Source: Eubacteriales bacterium
Lineage (GTDB): Bacteria > Bacillota > Clostridia > Peptostreptococcales > Anaerovoracaceae
DNA length: 13,782 nucleotides
NCBI GenBank assembly: GCA_028680875.1
Contig: JAQUJQ010000024.1
Location: forward strand, 1 to 13,782
Direction: 5' to 3'
The position numbers and the translations under genes were made by a program. Positions 6,804 through 13,782 of this stretch are shown here, one piece after another. The notes under the pieces are model-generated. The model saw nothing but the letters and a program-made list of their open reading frames with translations. It had not been told where the DNA came from and did not search any database. Numbering within the stretch: the stretch's first letter is position 1; every line of letters starts with the position of its first letter.

Positions 6804-7820
6804 CTATACTTCTATTATGTGATAACCGGCTGACTTGAGCATCCGGTTCATTACAGCAAAGCCAATAGGATTTTCATCATTTAATGCCCCTGCCAGAATT
6901 AAATCCACTCCTTGATCATCCAATAACCGCAGTTTAGCAAAAAAATCATGGGCTGCCTGTCGAAACGCCTGTTCCTCAAAGAGAATCACACCCACTATTC
7001 TTCCCTTCTCCTCGTTTACCTTTTTCAACCTTTCAATCTCAATCCTTACTCGATCCTGATTCCCCCGAATAACAATCATCTCAGCTTTTGGGGCATAATG
7101 GGTGTATTTCATGCCCGGCGCCTTCGGAGAAAGAATCTCCTGATGTTTTTTTCGATCTAGAGCCGGATCCAGAACCACTTTGTCTCCGATTACCATTTCC
7201 AAATCTCCCTGTGTCAAAATGCCCGGCCGTAATATAGTGGGGATTTCACTCGTTAAATCCAATACTGTTGATTCAATTCCTACCCGGCAATTGCCCCCTT
7301 TCAAAATCATTGGTATCTTTCCATTCAGATCCTCAATCACATGGTCACCCTTTGTAGGGCTGGGGCGTCCGGAAAGGTTGGCGCTGGGAGCGGCAATTGG
7401 ACAGCCGGACTGTTTGATCAACTCCAATGCTACCGGATGGTCCGGCATACGGATTGCTATAGTTGATAGACCTCCGGTGGTCACATCCGGTACTTTTTCT
7501 TTCTTTGGAAGAACTAGTGTTAAAGGGCCCGGCCAAAACCTTTTCGTCAGCTTGGTGATAACCTCCGACTGCAGAGATGAAAGTTCATATAGCTGGTCCA
7601 TACCGGCTACATGAACAATCATGGGATTATCCGATGGCCTGCCCTTTGTTGCATAAATAGCAGCCACCGCCTGTGGATTCAATGCATCTGCTCCTAATCC
7701 ATAGACGGTTTCTGTAGGAAAAGCCACAAGGCCGCCCTTCTTGAGGATGTCAGCCGCTTCTTTTATATGTGCCATGGCCTGGTCATTAAATTTCTGTATA
7801 TCATAAATTTTTGTTTTCAT
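6804..7820 (-). CDS. sua5: L-threonylcarbamoyladenylate synthase (Sua5/YwlC, two-domain form)
   Basis: This enzyme makes threonylcarbamoyl-AMP from threonine, bicarbonate and ATP, the first step in t6A modification at position 37 of ANN-decoding tRNAs. The 338-residue product is the long form. An N-terminal YrdC domain (about 15-200) carries the signature pieces TETVYGLG (36-43), KGRPSDNPMIVHV (59-71) and SAPSANLSGRPSPT-like residues (about 144-156). A linker containing APGMKYTHYAPKAEM (234-248) follows, and then the Sua5 C-terminal domain. The start codon lies 1 nt after the prfA stop and no strong SD is visible, so translation is probably coupled to prfA. The prfA-sua5 adjacency is widely conserved in Firmicutes. 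Confidence 0.95.
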   Translation of the reverse strand: MKTKIYDIQKFNDQAMAHIKEAADILKKGGLVAFPTETVYGLGADALNPQAVAAIYATKGRPSDNPMIVHVAGMDQLYELSSLQSEVITKLTKRFWPGPLTLVLPKKEKVPDVTTGGLSTIAIRMPDHPVALELIKQSGCPIAAPSANLSGRPSPTKGDHVIEDLNGKIPMILKGGNCRVGIESTVLDLTSEIPTILRPGILTQGDLEMVIGDKVVLDPALDRKKHQEILSPKAPGMKYTHYAPKAEMIVIRGNQDRVRIEIERLKKVNEEKGRIVGVILFEEQAFRQAAHDFFAKLRLLDDQGVDLILAGALNDENPIGFAVMNRMLKSAGYHIIEV

Positions 7821-7821
7821 A

Positions 7822-8889
7822 TTAGAAATTCTTCATTTTTTCTGCCTGGTCTGATGTGATAAGGGCATCAATAATCTCATCCAGATCTCCATCCAGGAAA
7901 TAATCCAGCTTATATATGGTCAAACTGATCCGGTGATCTGATACTCGCCCCTGAGGGAAATTATAGGTTCGGATCCGTTCGCTTCGGTCCCCGCTGCCCA
8001 CTTGGCTCTTTCGGGTTTCGGAGATCTCCTTATTTTGTTCCTGGATTTTCATATCGTAAAGCTTTGCACGCAAAACCTTAAAAGCCTTATCCTTATTTTT
8101 TAACTGAGACTTTTCATCCTGACAGGTAACAACAATTCCTGTCGGCTCATGAGTAAGTCTCACCGCTGAATCGGTTGTGTTCACCGACTGCCCTCCGTTT
8201 CCGGAGGAACGGAATACATCTACCCGTACATCATTGTGATTGAGGTCTACTTCCACATCATCAATCTCCGGCAGTACTGCAACGGTAGCTGCAGAAGTAT
8301 GGATTCGTCCGCTTGATTCGGTTTCCGGCACCCGCTGGACCCGATGAACCCCGCTTTCGTATTTGAGTCTGGAATAGGCTCCCTTGCCCTTTATGAGAAT
8401 GACAGCTTCTTTGACTCCGCCAATTCCGGTTTCGTTAAGATCGATCAACTCCACCTTCCAGTTGTGACGTTCTCCATAGCGGGTATACATCCGAAGAAGG
8501 TCTCCACTGAATAGAGCTGCCTCTTCTCCGCCGGTACCGGCTCGAATCTCCATAATAACATTCTTTTCATCGTTGGGGTCTTTTGGTAACAGCAAAATCT
8601 GCAGCTCTCCACTATAAACCTCCAGGCGGTTCTCTAAATCGGAAAGCTCCAACTTGGCCAGTTCCCGCAGCTCCTCGTCAATGCCGCTCTCATTTAACAT
8701 TTCCTTAGTGCCTGTCAACTCTTCCTTGGCCTTTTTATATTCCTTATATTTGTTCACGATGGGTTCCATATCCGACATTTCCTTAACATAGGTCCGCCAT
8801 TGATCCTGATCTGCAATCACAGCCGGATCAGAGGCCTTCAGACTCAACTCATCGTATTTTCCAACCATAAAATCTAACTTATCAAACAT
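7822..8889 (-). CDS. prfA: Peptide chain release factor 1
   Basis: RF1 recognises UAA and UAG stop codons in the ribosomal A site and triggers peptide release. The 355-residue product has the normal length. The stop-codon recognition tripeptide is PET (188-190, the PxT motif of RF1, not the SPF of RF2). The catalytic GGQ is at 232-234 inside SGNGGQSVNTTDSAVRLTH. The N-terminal helical domain (about 1-110) and GTGGEEAALF (118-127) are also typical. The Gln of GGQ is the target of PrmC, encoded two genes upstream. An AGGAG lies 12 nt before the ATG, longer than ideal. A strong terminator stands between rpmE and prfA, so prfA must rely on read-through or on a promoter I cannot identify. Confidence 0.97.
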   Translation of the reverse strand: MFDKLDFMVGKYDELSLKASDPAVIADQDQWRTYVKEMSDMEPIVNKYKEYKKAKEELTGTKEMLNESGIDEELRELAKLELSDLENRLEVYSGELQILLLPKDPNDEKNVIMEIRAGTGGEEAALFSGDLLRMYTRYGERHNWKVELIDLNETGIGGVKEAVILIKGKGAYSRLKYESGVHRVQRVPETESSGRIHTSAATVAVLPEIDDVEVDLNHNDVRVDVFRSSGNGGQSVNTTDSAVRLTHEPTGIVVTCQDEKSQLKNKDKAFKVLRAKLYDMKIQEQNKEISETRKSQVGSGDRSERIRTYNFPQGRVSDHRISLTIYKLDYFLDGDLDEIIDALITSDQAEKMKNF

Positions 8890-8924
8890 CTATTTCTTCA
8901 ACTCCTACTATGCTGGATTTTTTT

Positions 8925-8953
8925 AAAAAAAACCGGAAATTCAAATTTCCGGT
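8925..8953 (-). terminator. Intrinsic terminator downstream of rpmE
   Basis: Read on the minus strand, a perfect 10-bp stem (ACCGGAAATT / AATTTCCGGT, 8932-8953) is followed at once by eight T residues. It begins 11 nt after the rpmE stop. The opposite strand also has a run of six T after the stem, so it could work in both directions. It separates rpmE from prfA within an otherwise tightly packed gene series. Confidence 0.88.
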
Positions 8954-8964
8954 CATTTTTTATG

Positions 8965-9165
8965 CTAATCCATGTTGAACTTTTTCTTGAATTTTTCAAC
9001 ACGCCCACCACGGTTGATGAATTTTTGCTGTCCTGTAAAGAACGGGTGACAGGCAGAGCAAACATCCAATCTAATTTCTCCCTTTGTGGACTTAGTAACA
9101 AATTCATTTCCGCAAGCACAAACGACCTTGCATTCCATATATTTAGGATGGATTCCTTCCTTCAT
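8965..9165 (-). CDS. rpmE: Ribosomal protein L31, zinc-binding form
   Basis: L31 is a small 50S protein at the central protuberance that bridges to the small subunit. The 66-residue product starts MKEGIHPKYMECKVVCACGN and carries the zinc-ribbon cysteines C16, C18, C36 and C39, so it is the C+ (zinc-containing) type rather than the Cys-free YtiA type. The SD GGAAGGTG lies 6 nt before the ATG. It sits between prmC (105-nt gap) and prfA and is closed by its own terminator, which suggests an individually tuned transcript. A TATAAT lies upstream at 9221-9226, but no convincing -35 accompanies it. Confidence 0.97.
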   Translation of the reverse strand: MKEGIHPKYMECKVVCACGNEFVTKSTKGEIRLDVCSACHPFFTGQQKFINRGGRVEKFKKKFNMD

Positions 9166-9270
9166 CTATTGCACCTTCCTTCATTAATTCAATCTGAAGT
9201 TTTCATTCTAAACGACAGCTATTATATGTTAGCACAAGCGCCTTTTTTTCGCAAGTATTTTTTTATTCAT

Positions 9271-10164
9271 TTAACCACCAAGTGTAATTCGGACGACCCT
9301 ATCATTTCCGGCAAGATCTTTAATTATTTTAACCGGCTTATATGCTCCTGCCGCCTCTGTCAAAGCAGTTAAAATCTCTCCTTGATCATAGCCGATTTCC
9401 ATAAGTAGAAGTCCATCTTTTTTTAAATAAGCAGGAGCCTCCCTTAGGATCTTAATGTAAAAATCAACTCCGTCCTCTCCGCCATCCAATGCCAACATAG
9501 GCTCATGATCCCGTACCTCACGCATCAGAGTAGGTAACACTCTACTGGGAATATAAGGGGGGTTACTGATTATTAAGTCAAATTTCTTTTTCCCTGCTCC
9601 TTTTTTATTCTTTGGAAAGGGTGTAAAAAGATCCCCTTCAATAAACTGAATCTCCTCCACCTCATTAATTTTAGCATTTATTTTTGCAATATTTAAAGCT
9701 TCTACGCTTATATCCGAACCTATAATTTTCATTTTAACCGGCTTCAAATGATACGCCAGGCTTACTGCAATGGAACCACTTCCACAGCAAAGGTCCAAAA
9801 TCCGGAAGCCTCCAAATGGCACCTCCCGTTTTTTTATTTCTTCTATTGCAGTTTCCACCAGAGTTTCCGTATCCTGTCTGGGAATTAATACGTGCTCATT
9901 GACTATAAAAGGAAGGCCCATAAATTCCTGTTGAGCGGTGATATACTGGACCGGTTTACCACTTGCTCTGATATCCACCAACCTGAAATATTCTTCGCAT
10001 GCCTTTTCATCCAAGGTGTCACCATAGTGAAGAAAGAGATAACTCTTGTCCCGATTCAACATATAACAAAGAAGGATTTCCGCATCCAGACCCGGCGTAA
10101 GGCAACCTTCATCGGTAAACCGTACTTGGGCCAAATGTAGCAGTTCTTTAATCAACAAGCTCAT
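9271..10164 (-). CDS. prmC: Release factor glutamine methyltransferase
   Basis: PrmC transfers a methyl group from S-adenosylmethionine to the Gln of the GGQ motif in release factors, raising their termination efficiency. The 297-residue product has an N-terminal helical domain (about 1-75). It then shows the linker PVQYITAQQEFMGLPF (71-86) and PRQDTETLVE (95-104), the SAM-binding motif ILDLCCGSGSIAV (122-134) and the catalytic NPPY (201-204). The open frame continues to a TTG at 10194, but ATG 10164 has GGAAGGA 7 nt upstream and gives the expected N-terminus. It overlaps the end of the DUF1385 gene by 17 nt, so the two are translationally coupled. Its substrate RF1 is encoded two genes downstream. 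Confidence 0.96.
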   Translation of the reverse strand: MSLLIKELLHLAQVRFTDEGCLTPGLDAEILLCYMLNRDKSYLFLHYGDTLDEKACEEYFRLVDIRASGKPVQYITAQQEFMGLPFIVNEHVLIPRQDTETLVETAIEEIKKREVPFGGFRILDLCCGSGSIAVSLAYHLKPVKMKIIGSDISVEALNIAKINAKINEVEEIQFIEGDLFTPFPKNKKGAGKKKFDLIISNPPYIPSRVLPTLMREVRDHEPMLALDGGEDGVDFYIKILREAPAYLKKDGLLLMEIGYDQGEILTALTEAAGAYKPVKIIKDLAGNDRVVRITLGG

Positions 10165-11146
10165 ATAGATTTCCTTCCACATCTGTTCCGCCAATAAATT
10201 CTTTTGGCCCTTCCGGATTGAGAACTGCCTTCATAGCAGCGATAGCCACCTCCAATTGTTTTTCATCGGGCTTCTTAGTGGTCAGCTTTTGAAGGGCAAG
10301 GCCGGGCATGCTGAGCAATTTAATAAGGAGTGAATCTCCCTTCCCCGCCAGGCGAAGAAGCTCATAAGAAAGGCCGGCAATCACTGGCATCAACAAAAGC
10401 CTTGATGTAATTCTCCAAAACAAATTTGGCCAGCCTAAAAGGGAAAACAACAGCAAGCTGATAACCATCACAAACATCAAAAAGCTTGTACCGCATCTGG
10501 GATGTAGAGTTTCAAATCCCATGCAATTTGTCGGAGTTAATTCTAAGCCGTTTTCATAGCAATGGATGCAGTTATGCTCTGCTCCGTGAAATTGAAACAC
10601 TTTCTGAATGTCCTTCATTCGTGAAATGACTAAAATATATAATACAAACATCAAAATACGTAAAAAACCCTCAATAAGATTCAAGATCACTTCATTTTGA
10701 GTGAGAGTTCCAAAGATACTGACTAACCAGGTAGGTAATATGATAAATACTCCTACCGTAAAAACAATCGCCAAAGCCACTGAGAAATAGAGCATAATAC
10801 TAAATGCATTTTTTTCACCGAATTTTTTCTCAAGCCAAATGGTTAATCTATCCTCCTCTTGTATTTCAGCGCCTTCTGCCTGTTCCAGTACTTCTGCAGA
10901 ATAAAGAAGGGTCCTGGTTCCTGTTACCAAAGCGTCAACAAAGATAAACACACCTCGAATGAGAGGTATCTTCTTCCACCCGGATTGTTCCTTGAGCGGT
11001 TCTATTTTAATATGCATGTCTCCCTTAGGTTTACGGATAACAACAGCGGTTCGATCCCCGCCTTTCATCATAATACCTTCCAGGACTGCCTGACCTCCTA
11101 TTTTAGTAGGACAAGCACCTTTCATAAAAATCTTTTTTAAATTCAT
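10148..11146 (-). CDS. DUF1385 family membrane protein (YqhQ-like)
   Basis: This 332-residue protein belongs to the DUF1385 family, whose biochemical function I do not know. It shows the family hallmarks: GGQAVLEGIMM (18-28) near the N-terminus, FHGAEHNCIHCYE (186-198) and HPRCGTSF (215-222). The conserved His, Glu and Cys residues of the last two motifs look like a metal-binding or catalytic site. Hydrophobic segments at about 115-147, 153-176, 222-245 and 246-265 predict a polytopic membrane protein with the motif region facing one side between the helices. It starts 6 nt after the rho stop with only a weak SD (GGA) and overlaps prmC by 17 nt, so it is embedded in the rho-prfA operon. That conserved position suggests a link to translation or RNA metabolism, which is only inference. 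Confidence 0.88.
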   Translation of the reverse strand: MNLKKIFMKGACPTKIGGQAVLEGIMMKGGDRTAVVIRKPKGDMHIKIEPLKEQSGWKKIPLIRGVFIFVDALVTGTRTLLYSAEVLEQAEGAEIQEEDRLTIWLEKKFGEKNAFSIMLYFSVALAIVFTVGVFIILPTWLVSIFGTLTQNEVILNLIEGFLRILMFVLYILVISRMKDIQKVFQFHGAEHNCIHCYENGLELTPTNCMGFETLHPRCGTSFLMFVMVISLLLFSLLGWPNLFWRITSRLLLMPVIAGLSYELLRLAGKGDSLLIKLLSMPGLALQKLTTKKPDEKQLEVAIAAMKAVLNPEGPKEFIGGTDVEGNLYELVD

Positions 11147-11152
11147 AAGTTT

Positions 11153-12535
11153 TTATTCCAATCGAGTTTTTTTGATAATCTGTATAAAATCAGCATTTGT
11201 TTTAGTATGAGCCAGGTAGTCTATAATGGTTTCGGTAACTTCCTGAGTTCCTTGATTGGACAAAGCCCGACGCATATACCAAATTGCTTCCATTTCATCT
11301 TGAGACATGAGAAGATCTTCTCTTCTTGTACCGGATTTGTTTAGATTTATTGCGGGGAAAATCCGCTTCTCTGATAATTTACGATCTAAATGGAGTTCCA
11401 TATTGCCGGTGCCCTTGAATTCCTCGAAAATTACATCGTCCATACGGCTGCCGGTCTCGATAAGTGCTGTAGCTAAGATGGTGATGCTTCCCCCCTCCTC
11501 CATGTTACGGGCGGCTCCAAAGAACTTCTTTGGTTTATGGAGGGCTCCCGGATCCAAACCACCGGACAGAGTTCTGCCCGTTGGCGGAATCACCAGGTTG
11601 TAAGCCCGAGCCAGTCTGGTGATACTGTCAAGTAAAATAACTACATCCTTTCCATGTTCTACTAATCGTTGAGCTCTTGCCAAAACCATTTCTGCCACCT
11701 TCACATGATTGGAAGGCATCTCATCGAAAGTTGAGTATATAACTTCACCGGAAATGGAGCGCTGCATATCAGTAACTTCCTCAGGACGTTCATCCACCAG
11801 AAGTACTATTAATTCTATATCCGGGTACATTCTCTCAATGCTGGATGCCACTTTTTTTAACAGTACGGTTTTGCCTGCTTTAGGTGGTGCTACAATCAAT
11901 CCTCTTTGTCCCTTGCCGATGGGAGCAACCAAATCGATAAGACGCATTGAAAGTTCTGTCGAACCATTTTCAAGAGAAATACGTTTATTAGGAAAGATAG
12001 GTGTCAGGCTGTCAAAATCAGGTCGCCGCATAGAAACACCGGGCTCATCTTCATTCACTTCTTTAATAAAGAGAATGGCGCCGAATTTCTCACCATCGTT
12101 TGGCTTTCTGGCGATGCCTTTGATTTTATCTCCTGTTTTTAGGTTAAACCTTCGGATTTGCGCCGGTGAAACGTAAACATCCTGGTCACTGGTAAGAAAG
12201 TTGTGAAAACGTAAAAAACCAAACCCTCCATCTGCCAAGTCCAGAATTCCTTCAACTTCAGGCCGATCCTCACTGGAATGATAGAATTTTTTTGGTTCTT
12301 CCTTTGGTTCTTCCTTATGTTCTTCTTTATGTTCTTCCTTATGTTCTTCTTTATGTTCTTCCTTTGGTTCTTCCTTTGGCTTATCCGATTCCTTTTTTGC
12401 AATCAAAGCTGCCATTAAATCTGCCTTTCGCATGGATTGATAGCCGGAAATGCCAAAGGCTTTGGCGATTTCGCGAAGCTCAATCACCTTCTTCTTTTTT
12501 AGAATGGTTTCATCCATTTGATTTGTGGTTTCCAT
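11153..12535 (-). CDS. rho: Transcription termination factor Rho
   Basis: Rho is a hexameric RNA-dependent ATPase that moves along nascent RNA and releases RNA polymerase. The 460-residue product has a Rho_N domain (about 10-47), a charged repeat insert (about 53-83), the primary RNA-binding OB fold (about 92-165, with GFGFLR 104-109), and the RecA-like motor. In the motor are Walker A APPKAGKT (216-223), LLVDERPEEV (245-254), Walker B DVVILLDSITR (297-307), and GTGNMELHLDR near the C-terminus. GGGGG lies 4 nt before the ATG. The insert is made of KEEP and KEEH units and is the only unusual part. rho appears to be the first gene of the housekeeping series; a TATAAT stands 90 nt upstream, but a full promoter is not clear. 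Confidence 0.97.
   Translation of the reverse strand: METTNQMDETILKKKKVIELREIAKAFGISGYQSMRKADLMAALIAKKESDKPKEEPKEEHKEEHKEEHKEEHKEEPKEEPKKFYHSSEDRPEVEGILDLADGGFGFLRFHNFLTSDQDVYVSPAQIRRFNLKTGDKIKGIARKPNDGEKFGAILFIKEVNEDEPGVSMRRPDFDSLTPIFPNKRISLENGSTELSMRLIDLVAPIGKGQRGLIVAPPKAGKTVLLKKVASSIERMYPDIELIVLLVDERPEEVTDMQRSISGEVIYSTFDEMPSNHVKVAEMVLARAQRLVEHGKDVVILLDSITRLARAYNLVIPPTGRTLSGGLDPGALHKPKKFFGAARNMEEGGSITILATALIETGSRMDDVIFEEFKGTGNMELHLDRKLSEKRIFPAINLNKSGTRREDLLMSQDEMEAIWYMRRALSNQGTQEVTETIIDYLAHTKTNADFIQIIKKTRLE
12287..12376 (-). repeat. 12-bp tandem repeats inside rho coding KEEP/KEEH
   Basis: About seven copies of a 12-bp unit (AAR-GAA-GAA-CAT or AAR-GAA-GAA-CCA) lie in frame and give two KEEP, four KEEH and two closing KEEP/KK units, at residues about 54-83 of Rho. 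In the centre the Lys codon alternates AAA, AAG, AAA, AAG, so a 24-bp unit has been duplicated. This points to growth by slippage or unequal recombination. The peptide is a disordered, mixed-charge linker between the Rho_N domain and the RNA-binding fold. Confidence 0.9.
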
Positions 12536-12642
12536 AGTACCCCCTTTTCTTTTTTATTCGCTTTTTTCACATCATATAAATAAGTTGATTGCCATTAATT
12601 TGAAACAAACAAAAGATTTCACGGATTATACATACAATTCGA

Positions 12643-13638
12643 TTATTGCTTTTTAATTTCAATGATTTTTACGCCATCGGCGATGAACATAACATCCTGA
12701 CCCTTTTTAGGCTCCTCTTGAATAAAGGTTTCCCTAACCAAGAAATAATATACGATAGCACCATCAGAAAGACGTATAGAAATCTCCTTGCAATCACCGT
12801 CCAATGAGGTGATTCCAAGAACGGTGCCTTCGCCCAGCAAAGCCTTAGTATTAATATGAACTTGGTCAAAAGGACCCCAGGCAATTATTACATCCCTGCC
12901 ACTTTGAATCTTATCAAGACCATTATATGTAATTTCCCCGTTTAATACAATGGAAACTTTATCCTTAAGATCAATAACTCTTAGAGACCCATCTGTCATA
13001 GACAAATAGATTTTATTCTTTTGATCATTAACTCCGATGATCGTCCCTTGAAAGTAACCAATTTCTCGGTTGCAATCATAAGGACTACCAGCAAGATCGT
13101 ATACCTTTGTGCATATAACCGCAAATTCCACTCGTTTAATATTGGATTTTGGATTAAACCTTCCGTTATTGTCCCCTACCATGATGGACATACGGTTAAG
13201 CAAATCCACATAAAATATATTATCTGCTTCAATTTGTTCTTTATCAATATAATTTAAAGAGGTAGCAGATATAAGTGGCCGATTGAGAGCTTTCGCAGTC
13301 CAACGGGCTGCCAATTCTCTGGTGGCAGGCACGGAAGCACCGGAAGCAGTACGGAAACCCGCCAGTTCACTCTTCTCCAGGATTCCGTATTCCAATCCAT
13401 AAGCAACGCATTCCCAGGCCCAAGGTGCTATCTGATTGGAGATAAGCTGTTCCTCATATTTATGGGAAAGAGTTTGGTCCGGAGAATGGCCTAATCCGGA
13501 GTTTTTAACTGTTTGATAAATCATTTGCATGGATTCCTCCCGCGATACGGGATTCTCCGGTCTAAACTGTAAACCACCGTCAGCCATAGGGTAACCATTG
13601 ATAATCCCCACCTCTGCGGCAAAATCTACAAAGGGCCG
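12643..13638 (-). pseudogene. SLH-domain surface protein, 5'-truncated by an insertion sequence
   Basis: This is the 3' part of an S-layer-homology protein; SLH repeats anchor proteins to cell-wall polymers. A GTG at 13611 could start a 322-residue product, but the reading frame stays open upstream to 13638 and encodes PFVDFAAEV, the expected SLH sequence just before GIINGYP. A TGA (13639-13641) then follows at the IS junction. The true start, signal peptide and first half of SLH repeat 1 are gone, and no SD precedes the GTG. Remaining parts, numbered from the GTG, are the end of SLH1 (1-38), SLH2 (about 56-112), SLH3 (about 117-174), and two related beta-rich units (about 188-246 and 262-319). 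The two units share a G-T-[IV]-x-G start, a central [TS]DG and a later G-x-D-V. It probably no longer yields a secreted protein. Confidence 0.85.
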
Positions 13639-13666
13639 TCAGACTGTGTGAGAATTCTCGTATTGA

Positions 13667-13708
13667 AACAGGCCTAAAGTATTGAAAATGGTGGACTTTG
13701 GGCCTGTT
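13667..13708 (+). other. Hairpin ahead of the transposase gene
   Basis: The arms AACAGGCCTAAAGT (13667-13680) and ACTTTGGGCCTGTT (13695-13708) pair over 14 positions, with one G-U-type mismatch and a 14-nt loop. The right arm overlaps the proposed -35 of the transposase promoter. Transcripts reading in from outside would carry the full hairpin, which may limit transposase expression from host promoters. Such leader hairpins are known in other IS families; the role here is inferred. Confidence 0.55.
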
Positions 13709-13720
13709 AAATAGTATAAT
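13692..13720 (+). promoter_or_regulatory. Candidate transposase promoter
   Basis: A perfect -10 TATAAT (13715-13720) is preceded by TGGACT (13692-13697, four of six matches to TTGACA) with a 17-bp spacer. Transcription would start near 13727, about 24 nt before the transposase ATG. Confidence 0.55.
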
Positions 13721-13750
13721 AAAGTCATATTATTGCACGAGGTGAAATAT

Positions 13751-13782
13751 ATGGCATATATAAAAGGATACGATAGAAACCA
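13751..13782 (+). CDS. Transposase, N-terminal fragment (IS1182-like), runs off the window
   Basis: Only the first ten codons are present: MAYIKGYDRN. ATG 13751 has the SD GAGGTG 6 nt upstream and a sigma-70-like promoter before it. The peptide matches my recollection of the start of IS1182/DUF772-type transposases, which commonly begin M-x-Y-I-K-G-x-x-R-x-Q. Ten residues are too few for certainty, but the SLH gene broken right next to it supports a mobile element. The gene points away from the SLH remnant. Confidence 0.7.
   Translation, partial: MAYIKGYDRN

Larger units (their letters stand above)
13636..13782 (+). mobile_element. Left end of an IS1182-like insertion sequence (partial)
   Basis: From about 13636 the sequence no longer belongs to the SLH gene. 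It leads through a hairpin, a promoter and an SD to a transposase start that leaves the window. The exact outer end is not certain: the SLH reading frame is lost at 13639, and GGGCCGTCAGACTG is the likely region of the terminal repeat. The other end and any target duplication are outside the window. Confidence 0.75.

Noticed and set aside
7180..7614. 144-codon plus-strand open frame opposite sua5
   Set aside because: It is an antisense shadow of a clear Sua5 coding region with no family resemblance of its own.
9221..9226. TATAAT upstream of rpmE as a -10 element
   Set aside because: The nearest -35-like hexamer (TTGCGA, 9249-9254 on the minus strand) is 22 bp away, too far for a sigma-A promoter; nothing fits at 16-18 bp.
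12287..12376. Short regular repeats, considered as a CRISPR array
   Set aside because: The units are 12 bp, contiguous, without spacers and in frame inside rho.
12292..12537. Plus-strand open frame with Leu/Val/Pro-rich repeats that looks like a membrane peptide
   Set aside because: It is the antisense reading of the KEEH/KEEP repeat in rho; no ribosome binding site supports it.
12625..12630. TATAAT upstream of rho as a -10 element
   Set aside because: At 17 bp the -35 position reads AAAAGC, a poor match. A rho promoter is expected in this gap, but I cannot fix it.
13041..13056. CGTCCCTT in the SLH gene as a second copy of the 4226-4285 palindrome
   Set aside because: Only eight bases match and no inverted arm is present; chance similarity within coding sequence.

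Overview
The window looks like the chromosome of a low-to-moderate GC Firmicute, most likely an anaerobic member of the Clostridia. The supporting signs are strong AGGAGG-type ribosome binding sites, tight same-strand gene packing, the RF1 loop spelled GNGGQ, an S-layer-homology (SLH) protein, a long two-domain Sua5, and a rho/prmC/rpmE/prfA/sua5/rpiB/upp series that echoes the ywl-upp region of Bacillus. No species is claimed. Every complete gene lies on the minus strand and is read right to left.

Right edge (about 13636-13782): the left end of an insertion sequence. It holds a promoter, a hairpin and the first 10 codons of a plus-strand transposase (MAYIKGYDRN, IS1182-like). It interrupts the 5' part of an SLH protein gene (12643 to about 13638), which has lost its signal peptide, its start and the beginning of its first SLH repeat.

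Middle (12535-4301): a housekeeping run. The order is rho (with a KEEH/KEEP repeat insert), a DUF1385 membrane protein, prmC, rpmE, a strong intrinsic terminator, prfA, sua5/tsaC2, rpiB, upp and tyrS. Functionally it groups transcription termination, ribosomal protein L31, release factor 1 with its methylase PrmC, tRNA t6A modification, pentose phosphate isomerisation, uracil salvage and Tyr-tRNA charging. PrmC methylates the GGQ glutamine of the RF1 encoded two genes downstream.

Between tyrS and the next operon (4226-4285) lies a perfect 27-bp inverted repeat with a 6-nt loop. Each arm also begins and ends with a short inverted repeat. It looks like a REP-type palindrome rather than a simple terminator.

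Left part (4131-52): a three-gene, translationally coupled ABC export module. It comprises a MacB/LolD-type ATPase, a 680-residue secreted, membrane-anchored protein of tandem Ig-like (NEW3/CARDB-like) domains, and a MacB/FtsX-type permease. An operator-like dyad precedes it. A plus-strand terminator at 10-34 suggests that a convergent gene ends just left of the window. The ABC/NEW3 module, the palindrome and the IS-broken SLH gene are the most interesting parts. I found no CRISPR array, tRNA, rRNA or recognisable riboswitch.
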